Shown: piece by piece, positions 1-5,966 of the stretch
Layout of the letters: the number at the start of each line of letters is the position of its first letter
Numbering within the stretch: the first letter of the stretch is position 1
NCBI RefSeq assembly: GCF_024693525.1
Contig: NZ_JAILKR010000144.1
Coordinates: forward strand, 1-11,139
DNA length: 11,139 nt
Direction of reading: 5' to 3'
Source of the DNA: Selenomonas sp.
Lineage (GTDB): Bacteria; Bacillota_C; Negativicutes; Selenomonadales; Selenomonadaceae
Position numbers and translations under genes: made by a program
Notes under the pieces: generated by a model
The model's input: the letters and a program-made list of their open reading frames with translations, nothing else
The model's database searches: none
What the model was told of the DNA's origin: nothing

Positions 1-63
1 GTATAAATTATCGGAAGTTATGGTTTTGTCGTTATTCGTTGCACTTTTCTGTGACTCAGTCTC

Positions 64-92
64 TTGACTTGTATTTATCCATATCCTAATAT
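64..92 (+). promoter_or_regulatory. Promoter of the ferredoxin/membrane-protein unit
   Basis: A TTGACT -35 box (64-69) is followed after exactly 17 bases by a TAATAT -10 box (87-92), giving an expected transcription start near 99 and a leader of about 40 bases before the ferredoxin. Bases 1-63 hold no recognisable gene or site. Promoter assignment is from sequence match only. Confidence 0.65.
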
Positions 93-139
93 ATTGCACG
101 ATGAACAACTTAGTATATTAATCAAGTAAGAGGTTTGAT

Positions 140-346
140 ATGGCAATTCCAGTAAGAAAACGACAAGCAAAAATTGATCCAGATCAGTGTGTGGCTTGCG
201 GTACTTGTTTCGATACATGTCCACAAGGTGCCCTTTCTATTTTTCATGGCAGTTATGCCCAGGTAGATTTTACGCGTTGTATTGGTTGTGGCCTCTGCGC
301 CCGCGAATGTCCAGCAGATATTATTCAGTTTGAGGTGTCAAAATGA
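140..346 (+). CDS. Small 2x[4Fe-4S] ferredoxin-type protein
   Basis: A 68-residue soluble protein with two classical bacterial ferredoxin motifs: C17-x2-C20-x2-C23-x3-C27-P and C47-x2-C50-x2-C53-x3-C57-P. These eight cysteines should bind two [4Fe-4S] clusters, so the likely role is low-potential electron transfer in the cytoplasm. The start is supported by an AAGAGG-type ribosome binding site about 8 bases upstream. Its stop overlaps the next start codon (ATGA at 343-346), so the ferredoxin and the following membrane iron-sulfur protein are translationally coupled and probably partners, with the ferredoxin passing electrons to or from the membrane component. It resembles the ferredoxin domain found fused to, or beside, NapH/NosR-type membrane proteins. 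The exact pathway and redox partner cannot be read from the sequence. Confidence 0.9.
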   Translation: MAIPVRKRQAKIDPDQCVACGTCFDTCPQGALSIFHGSYAQVDFTRCIGCGLCARECPADIIQFEVSK

Positions 347-924
347 AAACGCAGCAGCATTGGTATCATAACCTTTGGCTTTGGTCAGTAATTTATTTTT
401 CGCTTGGTTTTGTAAATATCCTTTTTGCTTTATTGGGGCTCATCAGTTTCTGTTTGCCGTTGTTATTTGCGATTTTCGGTGGCAACAAGTTGTTTTGCAA
501 CCGTTATTGCGATCGCGGACAATTATTACGTTTTTTCGGTAGTCAGTTAGGATTTTCCCGCCGTCATGATATTCCCCAATGGATGCATAGTAATGGTTTT
601 CGTTTGGGGTTCATGATTTTTTTCTTTGCCATGTTTGGCGGCATTCTCTATACTTCTTGGATGGTCTACCTTGAAACCGCTTCTTTGAAGGAAGTCATTA
701 CCTTGTTTTGGTGTATTGAATTTCCGTGGTCTTGGGCTGCAACCACTTTGGTATCACCAGCAGTTGCTCAATTTGCCTTTGGCCTGTATAGTTTGATGTT
801 GACCTCGGAATTCATCGCATTGGCAGCAATGTTTTATTACCGTCCGCGGACTTGGTGTGCGTTTTGTCCGATGGGAACGCTGACGCAGAGTATTTGTAAA
901 AGAAAACTACCCACCCAAAGATAG
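343..924 (+). CDS. Membrane-bound 4Fe-4S binding protein, NapH/NosR-like
   Basis: A 193-residue integral membrane protein. Hydrophobic segments lie at about residues 12-46 (long enough for two helices), 88-110 and 130-168. Two cysteine motifs sit near the membrane edges: C52-N-R-Y-C56 and C172-A-F-C175-P, with an additional C185. This layout matches the Fer4_5 type of membrane iron-sulfur domain seen in NapH, NosR and CcoG/RdxA relatives, which shuttle electrons across or along the membrane. It is shorter than typical NapH and has no C-terminal ferredoxin domain; the overlapping upstream gene supplies a separate ferredoxin instead. The first motif lacks the usual proline after the second cysteine (CD instead of CP). 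A GAGGTG ribosome binding site lies at 332-337 inside the upstream gene. No catalytic partner is encoded nearby, so the acceptor (maturation, reductase or detoxification) is unknown. Confidence 0.75.
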   Translation: MKTQQHWYHNLWLWSVIYFSLGFVNILFALLGLISFCLPLLFAIFGGNKLFCNRYCDRGQLLRFFGSQLGFSRRHDIPQWMHSNGFRLGFMIFFFAMFGGILYTSWMVYLETASLKEVITLFWCIEFPWSWAATTLVSPAVAQFAFGLYSLMLTSEFIALAAMFYYRPRTWCAFCPMGTLTQSICKRKLPTQR

Positions 925-930
925 ATAGTA

Positions 931-960
931 AAAAAGCTCCGGACATGCCGGAGCTTTTTT
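931..960. terminator. Bidirectional rho-independent terminator
   Basis: Perfect 12-bp inverted repeat AAAAAGCTCCGG (931-942) / CCGGAGCTTTTT (948-959) with a 5-base loop, ending in six T on the plus strand and flanked by A-tract on the other side. It sits between two convergent genes and can serve both. Confidence 0.93.
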
Positions 961-975
961 AACGTTCAGCCTCTT

Positions 976-2445
976 TTAGCGGGACTGCTGTATTGGTTTT
1001 GTGGCTTCATTTGCTTCGCTGGATATTTGTTCCTGACTATTTAGATATTCGCTAATCTCATTTATGAAAGCTCTGGCAGATGTTTCGGCGATAACTGCCT
1101 CTTTATCATGCTCCTCTACGAGTTTACGCTGACGGATGAATTTTTCCTTTAGCGTGGTATCTTTGAGATTTTTTATTGCCTCGAGTCCTGTCATATCCGC
1201 ATTGGTAATGCGAACTAGCTGCTGCAATTGTGGAGCGCATTCGGCCAATATTTCCTTGGGCAGATGTGCCATGAGATTGACTGCCGATTGGTGAAGATCC
1301 CGTAATTGTTCCTGGACGGCTGTTTCCGCAGCACGGGAACGATTGGATTCCCAATAATGGTTGATCGCTGCGCGAAGTTCCGGCCCATCAGGGCGCCCTA
1401 TCTTTGCCCAGTTATTCTCTAAGTGCTGCGATTGTCCGGCTATCCGTTGCATGTCTTTGGCTAGTGGCCCATACTGTTCAGCAATGGCTTTTTCCCAGGA
1501 TTTTTGTGCCCGATAGTGATGCGGGTCTTTGGCGTAATCGGCACCAGTAGCTAAGGTGATTTTCGATAACTGTTCGTATTTCATGGGATTAAAGAAAATC
1601 GCGGGGATTGTTGAATTCTCAGGAAGTTTTTCTACAGGCCCTAGCGCCAGTTTGTTTTCCATATAATCGGTAACCGGATAATTCCACCAAATGCCGAGAG
1701 AACGGTTGTAAATCGCATTGGCAGCGGCGAGCTGTTCGTCCGATAGTCCATCAGGAACGACGCCATCGCCAGTATAGAGAACCAGAATTTCTGGATTGAG
1801 ATTCTTGGTAAAAGCCTCGGTGTAAGGTTTCTTCACTCCATCCGTATGCATGTCCGCTCGGAAATATTCTGTAGGTACGGTAATCAGTGGATTGACTCCG
1901 TAATGAGTGGCTATGAATTTCTCAGACAGCCAGTTTAGGAAAAGAGCTTGTCCCTCCCCATCTTTGTCCTGTATGTCGTCAAAGAATATCGCAAAATCCC
2001 GAACACCCAAATCATACATCGCTTGCAGTTTTTTATACATGAACATCCTGTCTTGGAATCCCTTAAAACCCGTAAATTTAATATCAAGACCTGGGGAAAC
2101 CGCAAAAACAAAGCGTACTTTCTGCTGCTTGGACGCTGCAATCAAAGAGGAAAGTTCTTTAAGCTTATCCGCCGGATAAGCTTCACGCCATTTTGCCCGA
2201 TGATAAGGATCATCTTTGGGAGCATAAATGTAAGCATTGAGGTCGTGCTTGCTGCAGAAGTTCAAGATATCGAGGCGGTCAGCCTGCTGCCAAGGCGTTC
2301 CATAAAAACCTTCGACAACTCCGCGAAGATGGATGGGCGAAGCTTCTGCATAACCATCATTCATTGTGGTTCCCAAAAGGAAAAAACTGCCAGCAGCAGT
2401 CAAGGCCAATGTTTTCTTAACCATTGGGAAAAATTTTTTAATCAT
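976..2445 (-). CDS. Secreted GH84 beta-N-acetylglucosaminidase (NagJ/O-GlcNAcase type)
   Basis: A 489-residue glycoside hydrolase family 84 enzyme, expected to remove terminal beta-linked N-acetylglucosamine from host or microbial glycans by the family's substrate-assisted mechanism. The catalytic barrel begins at residue 42 with GVVEGFYGTPW; the conserved YAPKDDPYHRxxWRxxYP block is at 74-91, and the catalytic Asp pair is D156-D157 in FAIFFDDIQ. A further family block, WWNYPVTDY, follows. The C-terminal third is helical and charged. The N-terminus (K3-K4, hydrophobic 12-27, then GYA-EA near 33) is a signal peptide, so the enzyme acts outside the cytoplasm. The frame stays open to 2529, but the start at 2445 is preferred: AGGAG lies 6 bases upstream and the promoter -10 at 2483-2488 falls inside the longer version. 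It is convergent with the ferredoxin unit and divergent from lexA. No transporter or other glycosidase is nearby. Confidence 0.9.
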   Translation of the reverse strand: MIKKFFPMVKKTLALTAAGSFFLLGTTMNDGYAEASPIHLRGVVEGFYGTPWQQADRLDILNFCSKHDLNAYIYAPKDDPYHRAKWREAYPADKLKELSSLIAASKQQKVRFVFAVSPGLDIKFTGFKGFQDRMFMYKKLQAMYDLGVRDFAIFFDDIQDKDGEGQALFLNWLSEKFIATHYGVNPLITVPTEYFRADMHTDGVKKPYTEAFTKNLNPEILVLYTGDGVVPDGLSDEQLAAANAIYNRSLGIWWNYPVTDYMENKLALGPVEKLPENSTIPAIFFNPMKYEQLSKITLATGADYAKDPHHYRAQKSWEKAIAEQYGPLAKDMQRIAGQSQHLENNWAKIGRPDGPELRAAINHYWESNRSRAAETAVQEQLRDLHQSAVNLMAHLPKEILAECAPQLQQLVRITNADMTGLEAIKNLKDTTLKEKFIRQRKLVEEHDKEAVIAETSARAFINEISEYLNSQEQISSEANEATKPIQQSR

Positions 2446-2482
2446 TCCATTCTCCTGTCCATAGTTATGTTTTATATTTTTC

Positions 2483-2491
2483 ATTATAGCA
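2483..2491 (-). promoter_or_regulatory. Extended -10 promoter of the GH84 gene
   Basis: On the minus strand TGC-TATAAT is a perfect -10 with the TGn extension. No good -35 is seen at 16-18 bases. Transcription would start near 2476, about 30 bases before the preferred start codon. Confidence 0.6.
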
Positions 2492-2556
2492 CACATTGGT
2501 AAAAAAAATCTTGCAGGTACTTGTATCACAATCTTAGCGTTTTTGAAAAAAATATC

Positions 2557-2568
2557 CGTAAATTTACG
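2557..2568. promoter_or_regulatory. Perfect 12-bp palindrome between divergent genes
   Basis: CGTAAATTTACG is its own reverse complement and lies between the GH84 and lexA promoters, about 65 bases upstream of the former's -10 and 30 bases upstream of the latter's -10. It could be an operator for an unidentified dimeric regulator. Function is inference; a chance palindrome in an AT-rich spacer is possible. Confidence 0.3.
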
Positions 2569-2585
2569 AAAATCAGTTCCATATC

Positions 2586-2613
2586 GAACATATATGTGCT
2601 ACAATAGAACATA
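2586..2613 (+). promoter_or_regulatory. lexA promoter with candidate LexA operator
   Basis: An extended -10 (TGC-TACAAT, 2597-2605) is overlapped by GAACATATATGTGC (2586-2599), a near-palindrome with one mismatch from GAACATATATGTTC. The word GAACATA occurs at 2586 and again at 2607, exactly 21 bases apart, straddling the -10. GTTC also occurs at 2576. LexA genes are normally self-repressed and Gram-positive LexA boxes use GAAC/GTTC half-sites, but the classic 4-base spacing is not met here, so the precise site is uncertain. Confidence 0.5.
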
Positions 2614-2649
2614 AGAGTTATAGTAATCGTTATGAGGAGGCAGAGAATC

Positions 2650-3264
2650 ATGCGCAAAACGCAGACTTCGAGCGAACGGCAGAAAGAAATTTTCAAATAT
2701 ATCAAATCTTTCCTGTTGGAGAAGGGCTATCCCCCTTCCGTCCGCGAAATTGGCAAGGCGGTAGGCCTAAAATCCAGCTCCACCGTTCATGGTTATCTTT
2801 CGCGCCTTGAAGAAAATGGCATGATTAAACGTGATCCGACGAAGCCACGTGCCATTGATATTCTTGATGAGAAACCTTGGGGCAAGAACGTAGCTGTACC
2901 ACTCGTAGGCACAGTTACAGCTGGTGCTCCTATTCTTGCCGAACAGAATATTCAGGACGTCTATTCTTTCCCACAAGGGCTTTTGGGAACCGCCGACAAG
3001 ACCTTTATGCTGAAAGTTTCGGGTGAGAGCATGATTAATGCCGGCATCTATGACGGTGACTACGTTATGGTTCGTCAGCAGGATTCTGCAAATGATGGTG
3101 AAATCGTCGTTGCGTTGGTGGACCAGGAAGGTGCTACGGTAAAACGCATTTATCACGAAAAGGATTGTTTCCGCCTGCAGCCGGAGAACGATACGATGAA
3201 ACCGTTCTATGAAAAAGACGTCAACGTCCTCGGCAAGGTAATCGGCATCTATCGTCAGATGTAA
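2650..3264 (+). CDS. lexA: LexA, SOS-response repressor and self-cleaving protease
   Basis: A 204-residue LexA. The N-terminal winged-helix DNA-binding domain (about 8-70) contains PPSVREIGKAVGLKSSSTVHGYL. The C-terminal S24-type peptidase domain carries the self-cleavage bond A91-G92 (TAGAP), the nucleophile S127 in GESM and the general base K165 in ATVKRIY. All residues needed for RecA-stimulated self-cleavage are present, so it should be a functional repressor of DNA-damage genes. The start at 2650 is preferred over an in-frame ATG at 2632 because AGGAGG (2635-2640) lies 9 bases before it. The gene is divergent from the GH84 gene and converges on the IS/ATPase insert. Self-regulation through the GAAC words in its promoter is likely but not proven. 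Confidence 0.97.
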   Translation: MRKTQTSSERQKEIFKYIKSFLLEKGYPPSVREIGKAVGLKSSSTVHGYLSRLEENGMIKRDPTKPRAIDILDEKPWGKNVAVPLVGTVTAGAPILAEQNIQDVYSFPQGLLGTADKTFMLKVSGESMINAGIYDGDYVMVRQQDSANDGEIVVALVDQEGATVKRIYHEKDCFRLQPENDTMKPFYEKDVNVLGKVIGIYRQM

Positions 3265-3287
3265 TAGCTGACATGTCAATCCTATAG

Positions 3288-3341
3288 TGAAAAAGAAGGT
3301 GTGGCATAATGTAAAATCATTTTGTCACACCTTCTTTTTCA
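3288..3341. terminator. Long hairpin terminator after lexA
   Basis: A perfect 16-bp inverted repeat, TGAAAAAGAAGGTGTG (3288-3303) and CACACCTTCTTTTTCA (3326-3341), with a 22-base loop that has some further pairing (AATG/CATT). The GC-richer stem followed by T5 makes it a plausible lexA terminator, and on the other strand it would end transposase transcription. The transposase frame stops only four bases beyond its right arm. Confidence 0.75.
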
Positions 3342-3344
3342 TGC

Positions 3345-4205
3345 CTATTTATATTTTTTAGGGAAATACTCTCTAAGCAGGCCATTAGTATTCTCGTTAG
3401 AGCCCCTTTGCCACGGCTGGTGAGGTTGCGGAAAATAGAATGGCAGGCCATGCAGATATTCGGTCACATCTGCATGGCGGGCAAATTCTTTGCCCCTTTC
3501 AGGCGTTACCGACAGGGCTTTGGCACCAAGAAGCAGATCAACCATTGCCCTGCTGACTGCCTGAGCATTTTTCTTGTCAGCCTTGCCGCACATAAGGTAG
3601 CGATTTTTTCGGTCGACAAGGGTTACAAGGCAGACTTTTCCTTGCTTGCCCACAACAGTATCCGCTTCCCAGTGGCCTATTTCTGAGCGGTTTTGGGCTC
3701 CTGCCGGGCGTTCTGTAATATCGTGACTGATCTGGATTTTACCACGCTTTTCCTCAATGGAGCGCTTCTTCCTGCGCTTGCCACGGTGGCTCAACTTTTT
3801 TATGCCGCTTGCCAAGGAGGATTTGGGAGCGTTCAACCATCCACTGTATATCGCACGATAGATGGTTGTGGTGCTTATTACGCACCTTCCATATTCAGCT
3901 CTCAGCCGTCCGGCAATTTCTTCTGGAGACCACTGACATTCAAGCAGCCTGTGCTTTACATGCTCCAAAAGACGGGCGTGTTCCAGTCTGTTATGTGGCT
4001 TGCAATACGCACGACGTGCCTGATACTGGTGTTGTGCTACTACTGGCATATACTGATGGGCAACAGAGTTTCGATGAAGCTCACGGGATATAGTTCCCTT
4101 GTTGCGCCCCAAACTTTTGGCTATAGCAGTTATAGAATAGCCCTTGGCCCTAAGAAATAATAGATTTTCTCTCTCATATAGTGTAAGATGTTTGTAATGA
4201 CGCAT
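3345..4205 (-). CDS. IS30-family transposase, shortened and with altered catalytic triad
   Basis: 286 residues. The N-terminal helix-turn-helix (about 6-45, LTLYERENLLFLRAKGYS then GRNKGTISREL) and the DDE core with IGHWEADTVVG, LVDRKNRYL, RGKEF and PWQRGSNENTNGLLREYFPK identify the IS30 family, which cuts and joins its own terminal repeats. Acidic residues are D182 and E271, but the second position, normally Asp in the 'DRGKEF/DNGKEF' block, is E236 (codon GAA). The protein stops immediately after YFPKKYK, whereas family members usually run about 40 residues further, so the C-terminus seems to be missing; the lexA terminator begins only a few bases later. Start: ATG at 4205 with GAGG five bases upstream. 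Activity is doubtful on both counts. Base composition is similar to the core genes and unlike the adjoining ATPase. Confidence 0.88.
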   Translation of the reverse strand: MRHYKHLTLYERENLLFLRAKGYSITAIAKSLGRNKGTISRELHRNSVAHQYMPVVAQHQYQARRAYCKPHNRLEHARLLEHVKHRLLECQWSPEEIAGRLRAEYGRCVISTTTIYRAIYSGWLNAPKSSLASGIKKLSHRGKRRKKRSIEEKRGKIQISHDITERPAGAQNRSEIGHWEADTVVGKQGKVCLVTLVDRKNRYLMCGKADKKNAQAVSRAMVDLLLGAKALSVTPERGKEFARHADVTEYLHGLPFYFPQPHQPWQRGSNENTNGLLREYFPKKYK

Positions 4206-4260
4206 AGTTCCTCATGGAAATGGGTTGTCGCAAACACCATTATACCAGAGGCCTATGCGT
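4200..4260 (-). promoter_or_regulatory. Transposase promoter nested in a start-codon-masking hairpin
   Basis: On the minus strand TGG-TATAAT (4247-4239) is an extended -10 promoter. Around it, ACGCATAG-G-CCTC (4260-4248) is complementary to GAGG-AA-CTATGCGT (4213-4200): 12 paired bases with a small internal loop. The second arm holds the Shine-Dalgarno GAGG and the ATG start. A transcript starting at the element's own promoter (about 4232) lacks the first arm; one reading in from the ATPase gene contains both and should fold to hide the start. Confidence 0.6.
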
Positions 4261-4330
4261 TATTTTATTTTGAGTTATATACTGTTGCACTTAGATTGTA
4301 AATCCGTCCCACTTAAACAAAGTGTTGTAA

Positions 4331-5788
4331 TTATAATCGACCTTTTAATTGTAGTTGTAAACCTTGCCGAAATAATTTAGGAATTTCGAAATTATTTGCT
4401 GAAAACAATGTTTTATTTCCTATTGGTTTTAAAACACCAGCTTCGTAAAGTTGACGAATCATTTCATCTTTATTTGGAGATAACCCATTCATTAATTGAG
4501 CTAAACTATCTCTTGTATATTTGTATGTTATTTGCCCTTGAAAACGCATAAAATGTTCCTTCAAGTCTGGAAATTCGCTTAAGTATGTATCACATTTTAT
4601 TTTAGAAACACTGATATATGCATTCTTAATAGAAGCAGGAGAAAACAACGAGCTTCCATCGTATTCGTCTTCTTCTAAGCCGAATTTTTTTGCTTCTATA
4701 CCAAAATTAATAAATTCTCTTGGATATTTTCCACCCAAGCCATCTTCAATTCTTGATAGCATCCATTGAATTAACTTTGCTTCTTTTCTTCCACTATATG
4801 CTTGTCTCGGGAATATTTGATAAAATACGTCTTCTATATTATTTTTTTCTAGCATTGATTGTTTCTTTAAACCTGTATTTCTTGTTATATATCGACATAT
4901 TTTATTTGATTGTAATATTCTTTTCATCAATAATAACAACAAATCATATTCATTCCACTTCAAATCAATTATCTTATCAGAAATATGACTTTTATTAACA
5001 AGGTTTAACGTAGACCAAATATCAGTTCGAAGAAAAATTTTGAACTTAATTCGAGGGAATCTTGAAATGAAATTTAAATATACCCTAAATAAACTTTCAA
5101 TACATTCTTTTCTTTTTTTATAATCATCTGCGTATAATTCATCGATTTTATCAAACAATATCCAACAATCTTTATTTTCCTGTTCTAGGATATTATTGAT
5201 ATCCATTAATAAATCAATAATATCTATTGATTTATCGCCATCATTTTTCACCTCCAATTGAACACCCTTATAAGAAACTTTAAACTGATCTTGTTCGCCT
5301 CCGATAAATGTAGAATATAAACCTTTTAAAATAGGAAGGATTCTATAATCAGTCAAAAAACCAGATTGATGATAATATTTATTTAATTCTTTCCCATCAT
5401 CTCCGAACCATTGCAAATTTCCTAGTTTATTAGCAATTTTGAATGCTATATATAACTCCCACAATTTTTCATAATTAACATTATTGTTAATTATTTTCTC
5501 AATATCATCTGTCGATATCTCACTAATATCCTTGAATCCAGTTCCTGTAACTATTATTGGTTCATTCCCTGAAAATAATTCTTTTTTTAAATTATCATCG
5601 ATATTAGACAAAATTTTAAATAATGCACTTTTTCCAGAACCTTTCGCTCCCAATATTAATGATATTTTATGATTCTTTAATTCAAAGAAATCACTTGTTT
5701 TAACAAATTTTCTTTCTAGCTCATTATCAGATTCTGCATCGACATTTCCAAAATCAATTGATTCTATTAATTTTATTTTATTACTCAT
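4331..5788 (-). CDS. AT-rich P-loop ATPase of unknown function (possibly Sll1717-like)
   Basis: A 485-residue cytoplasmic protein with no signal peptide or membrane segment. Walker A is GAKGSGKSA (47-55), Walker B with following acidic pair is CWILFDKIDEL (208-218), and a sensor-like strand KIFLRTDIW follows about 40 residues later. The start region, FGNVDAESDNEL followed by FVKTSDFF, resembles proteins annotated as 'P-loop ATPase, Sll1717 family'; that match is from memory and tentative. The last about 60 residues (DSLAQLMNGL..., LYEAGVLKPI) look like a winged-helix end. Composition is strikingly AT-rich (by eye near 30% G+C against about 50% in neighbours), indicating recent acquisition. 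It has its own promoter and no co-transcribed partner; the gene behind it is the IS. ATPases of this general kind occur in mobile and defence loci, but no effector domain is visible, so no role is assigned. Start ATG 5788 with GAGGT about 11 bases upstream. Confidence 0.75.
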   Translation of the reverse strand: MSNKIKLIESIDFGNVDAESDNELERKFVKTSDFFELKNHKISLILGAKGSGKSALFKILSNIDDNLKKELFSGNEPIIVTGTGFKDISEISTDDIEKIINNNVNYEKLWELYIAFKIANKLGNLQWFGDDGKELNKYYHQSGFLTDYRILPILKGLYSTFIGGEQDQFKVSYKGVQLEVKNDGDKSIDIIDLLMDINNILEQENKDCWILFDKIDELYADDYKKRKECIESLFRVYLNFISRFPRIKFKIFLRTDIWSTLNLVNKSHISDKIIDLKWNEYDLLLLLMKRILQSNKICRYITRNTGLKKQSMLEKNNIEDVFYQIFPRQAYSGRKEAKLIQWMLSRIEDGLGGKYPREFINFGIEAKKFGLEEDEYDGSSLFSPASIKNAYISVSKIKCDTYLSEFPDLKEHFMRFQGQITYKYTRDSLAQLMNGLSPNKDEMIRQLYEAGVLKPIGNKTLFSANNFEIPKLFRQGLQLQLKGRL

Positions 5789-5857
5789 CTGTAACCATAC
5801 CTCAATTCTTTTATATTTGATTGTTCATCTGCTATCCTTCCTAGTATTTCTTTTTTA

Positions 5858-5887
5858 AGTATACTTATCATAACTTAAATGTGTCAA
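5858..5887 (-). promoter_or_regulatory. Promoter of the P-loop ATPase gene
   Basis: On the minus strand a perfect TTGACA (5887-5882) is followed after 18 bases by TATACT (5863-5858). The start of transcription would be near 5851, leaving a leader of about 60 bases. This is the strongest consensus promoter in the window and makes the ATPase independent of the upstream operon. Confidence 0.75.
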
Positions 5888-5891
5888 GTAG

Positions 5892-5955
5892 AATTGATTT
5901 TTGCTTAATCCATAGCAAAAAAATCAATTTGTAAACGATTTTTTACAAGTTGATT
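5892..5955 (-). terminator. Operon terminator with two overlapping hairpins
   Basis: Read on the minus strand, AATCAACTTGTAAA (5955-5942) pairs with TTTACAAATTGATT (5935-5922) across a 6-base loop with one G-U, followed by a run of seven T: a terminator for the gamma-lyase operon. The second arm can instead pair, as AATTGATTTTTTTGCT (5929-5914), with AGCAAAAATCAATT (5905-5892), with two unpaired bases. The two folds exclude each other. Confidence 0.65.
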
Positions 5956-5966
5956 CCAATGTTTTT

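Larger units (their letters stand above)
3342..4300 (-). mobile_element. IS30-family insertion sequence, probably truncated
   Basis: Covers the transposase gene and its leader. A GTTGCACTT block and AT-rich stretch around 4284-4300 is a candidate outer end on the promoter side, but no matching inverted copy is visible on the lexA side near 3264-3345. With the short transposase C-terminus this suggests the far end was lost. Both borders are approximate; a target duplication cannot be identified. Confidence 0.6.

Noticed and set aside
39..47. GTTGCACTT near the window start, shared with the presumed IS30 outer end near 4284
   Set aside because: A single nine-base match is expected by chance in a window this size, and no further similarity extends on either side. 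Not evidence of a second IS end.
1948..2502. Plus-strand open frame of 184 codons across the GH84 gene
   Set aside because: Antisense shadow of a gene with a complete GH84 catalytic domain; the translated product looks random.
2446..2529. Extended N-terminus of the GH84 protein (28 extra residues)
   Set aside because: The extended -10 promoter falls inside this stretch and the Shine-Dalgarno and signal peptide both point to the start at 2445.
3310..3330. Loop and right arm of the lexA hairpin as the missing IS30 terminal repeat
   Set aside because: About 12 of 19 positions can be matched to 4280-4298 with a favourable alignment, which is too weak, and the symmetric stem fits a terminator better.
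3693..4160. Plus-strand open frame of 155 codons across the transposase
   Set aside because: Antisense to a clear IS30 transposase, with no domain, no ribosome binding site and no family pattern.
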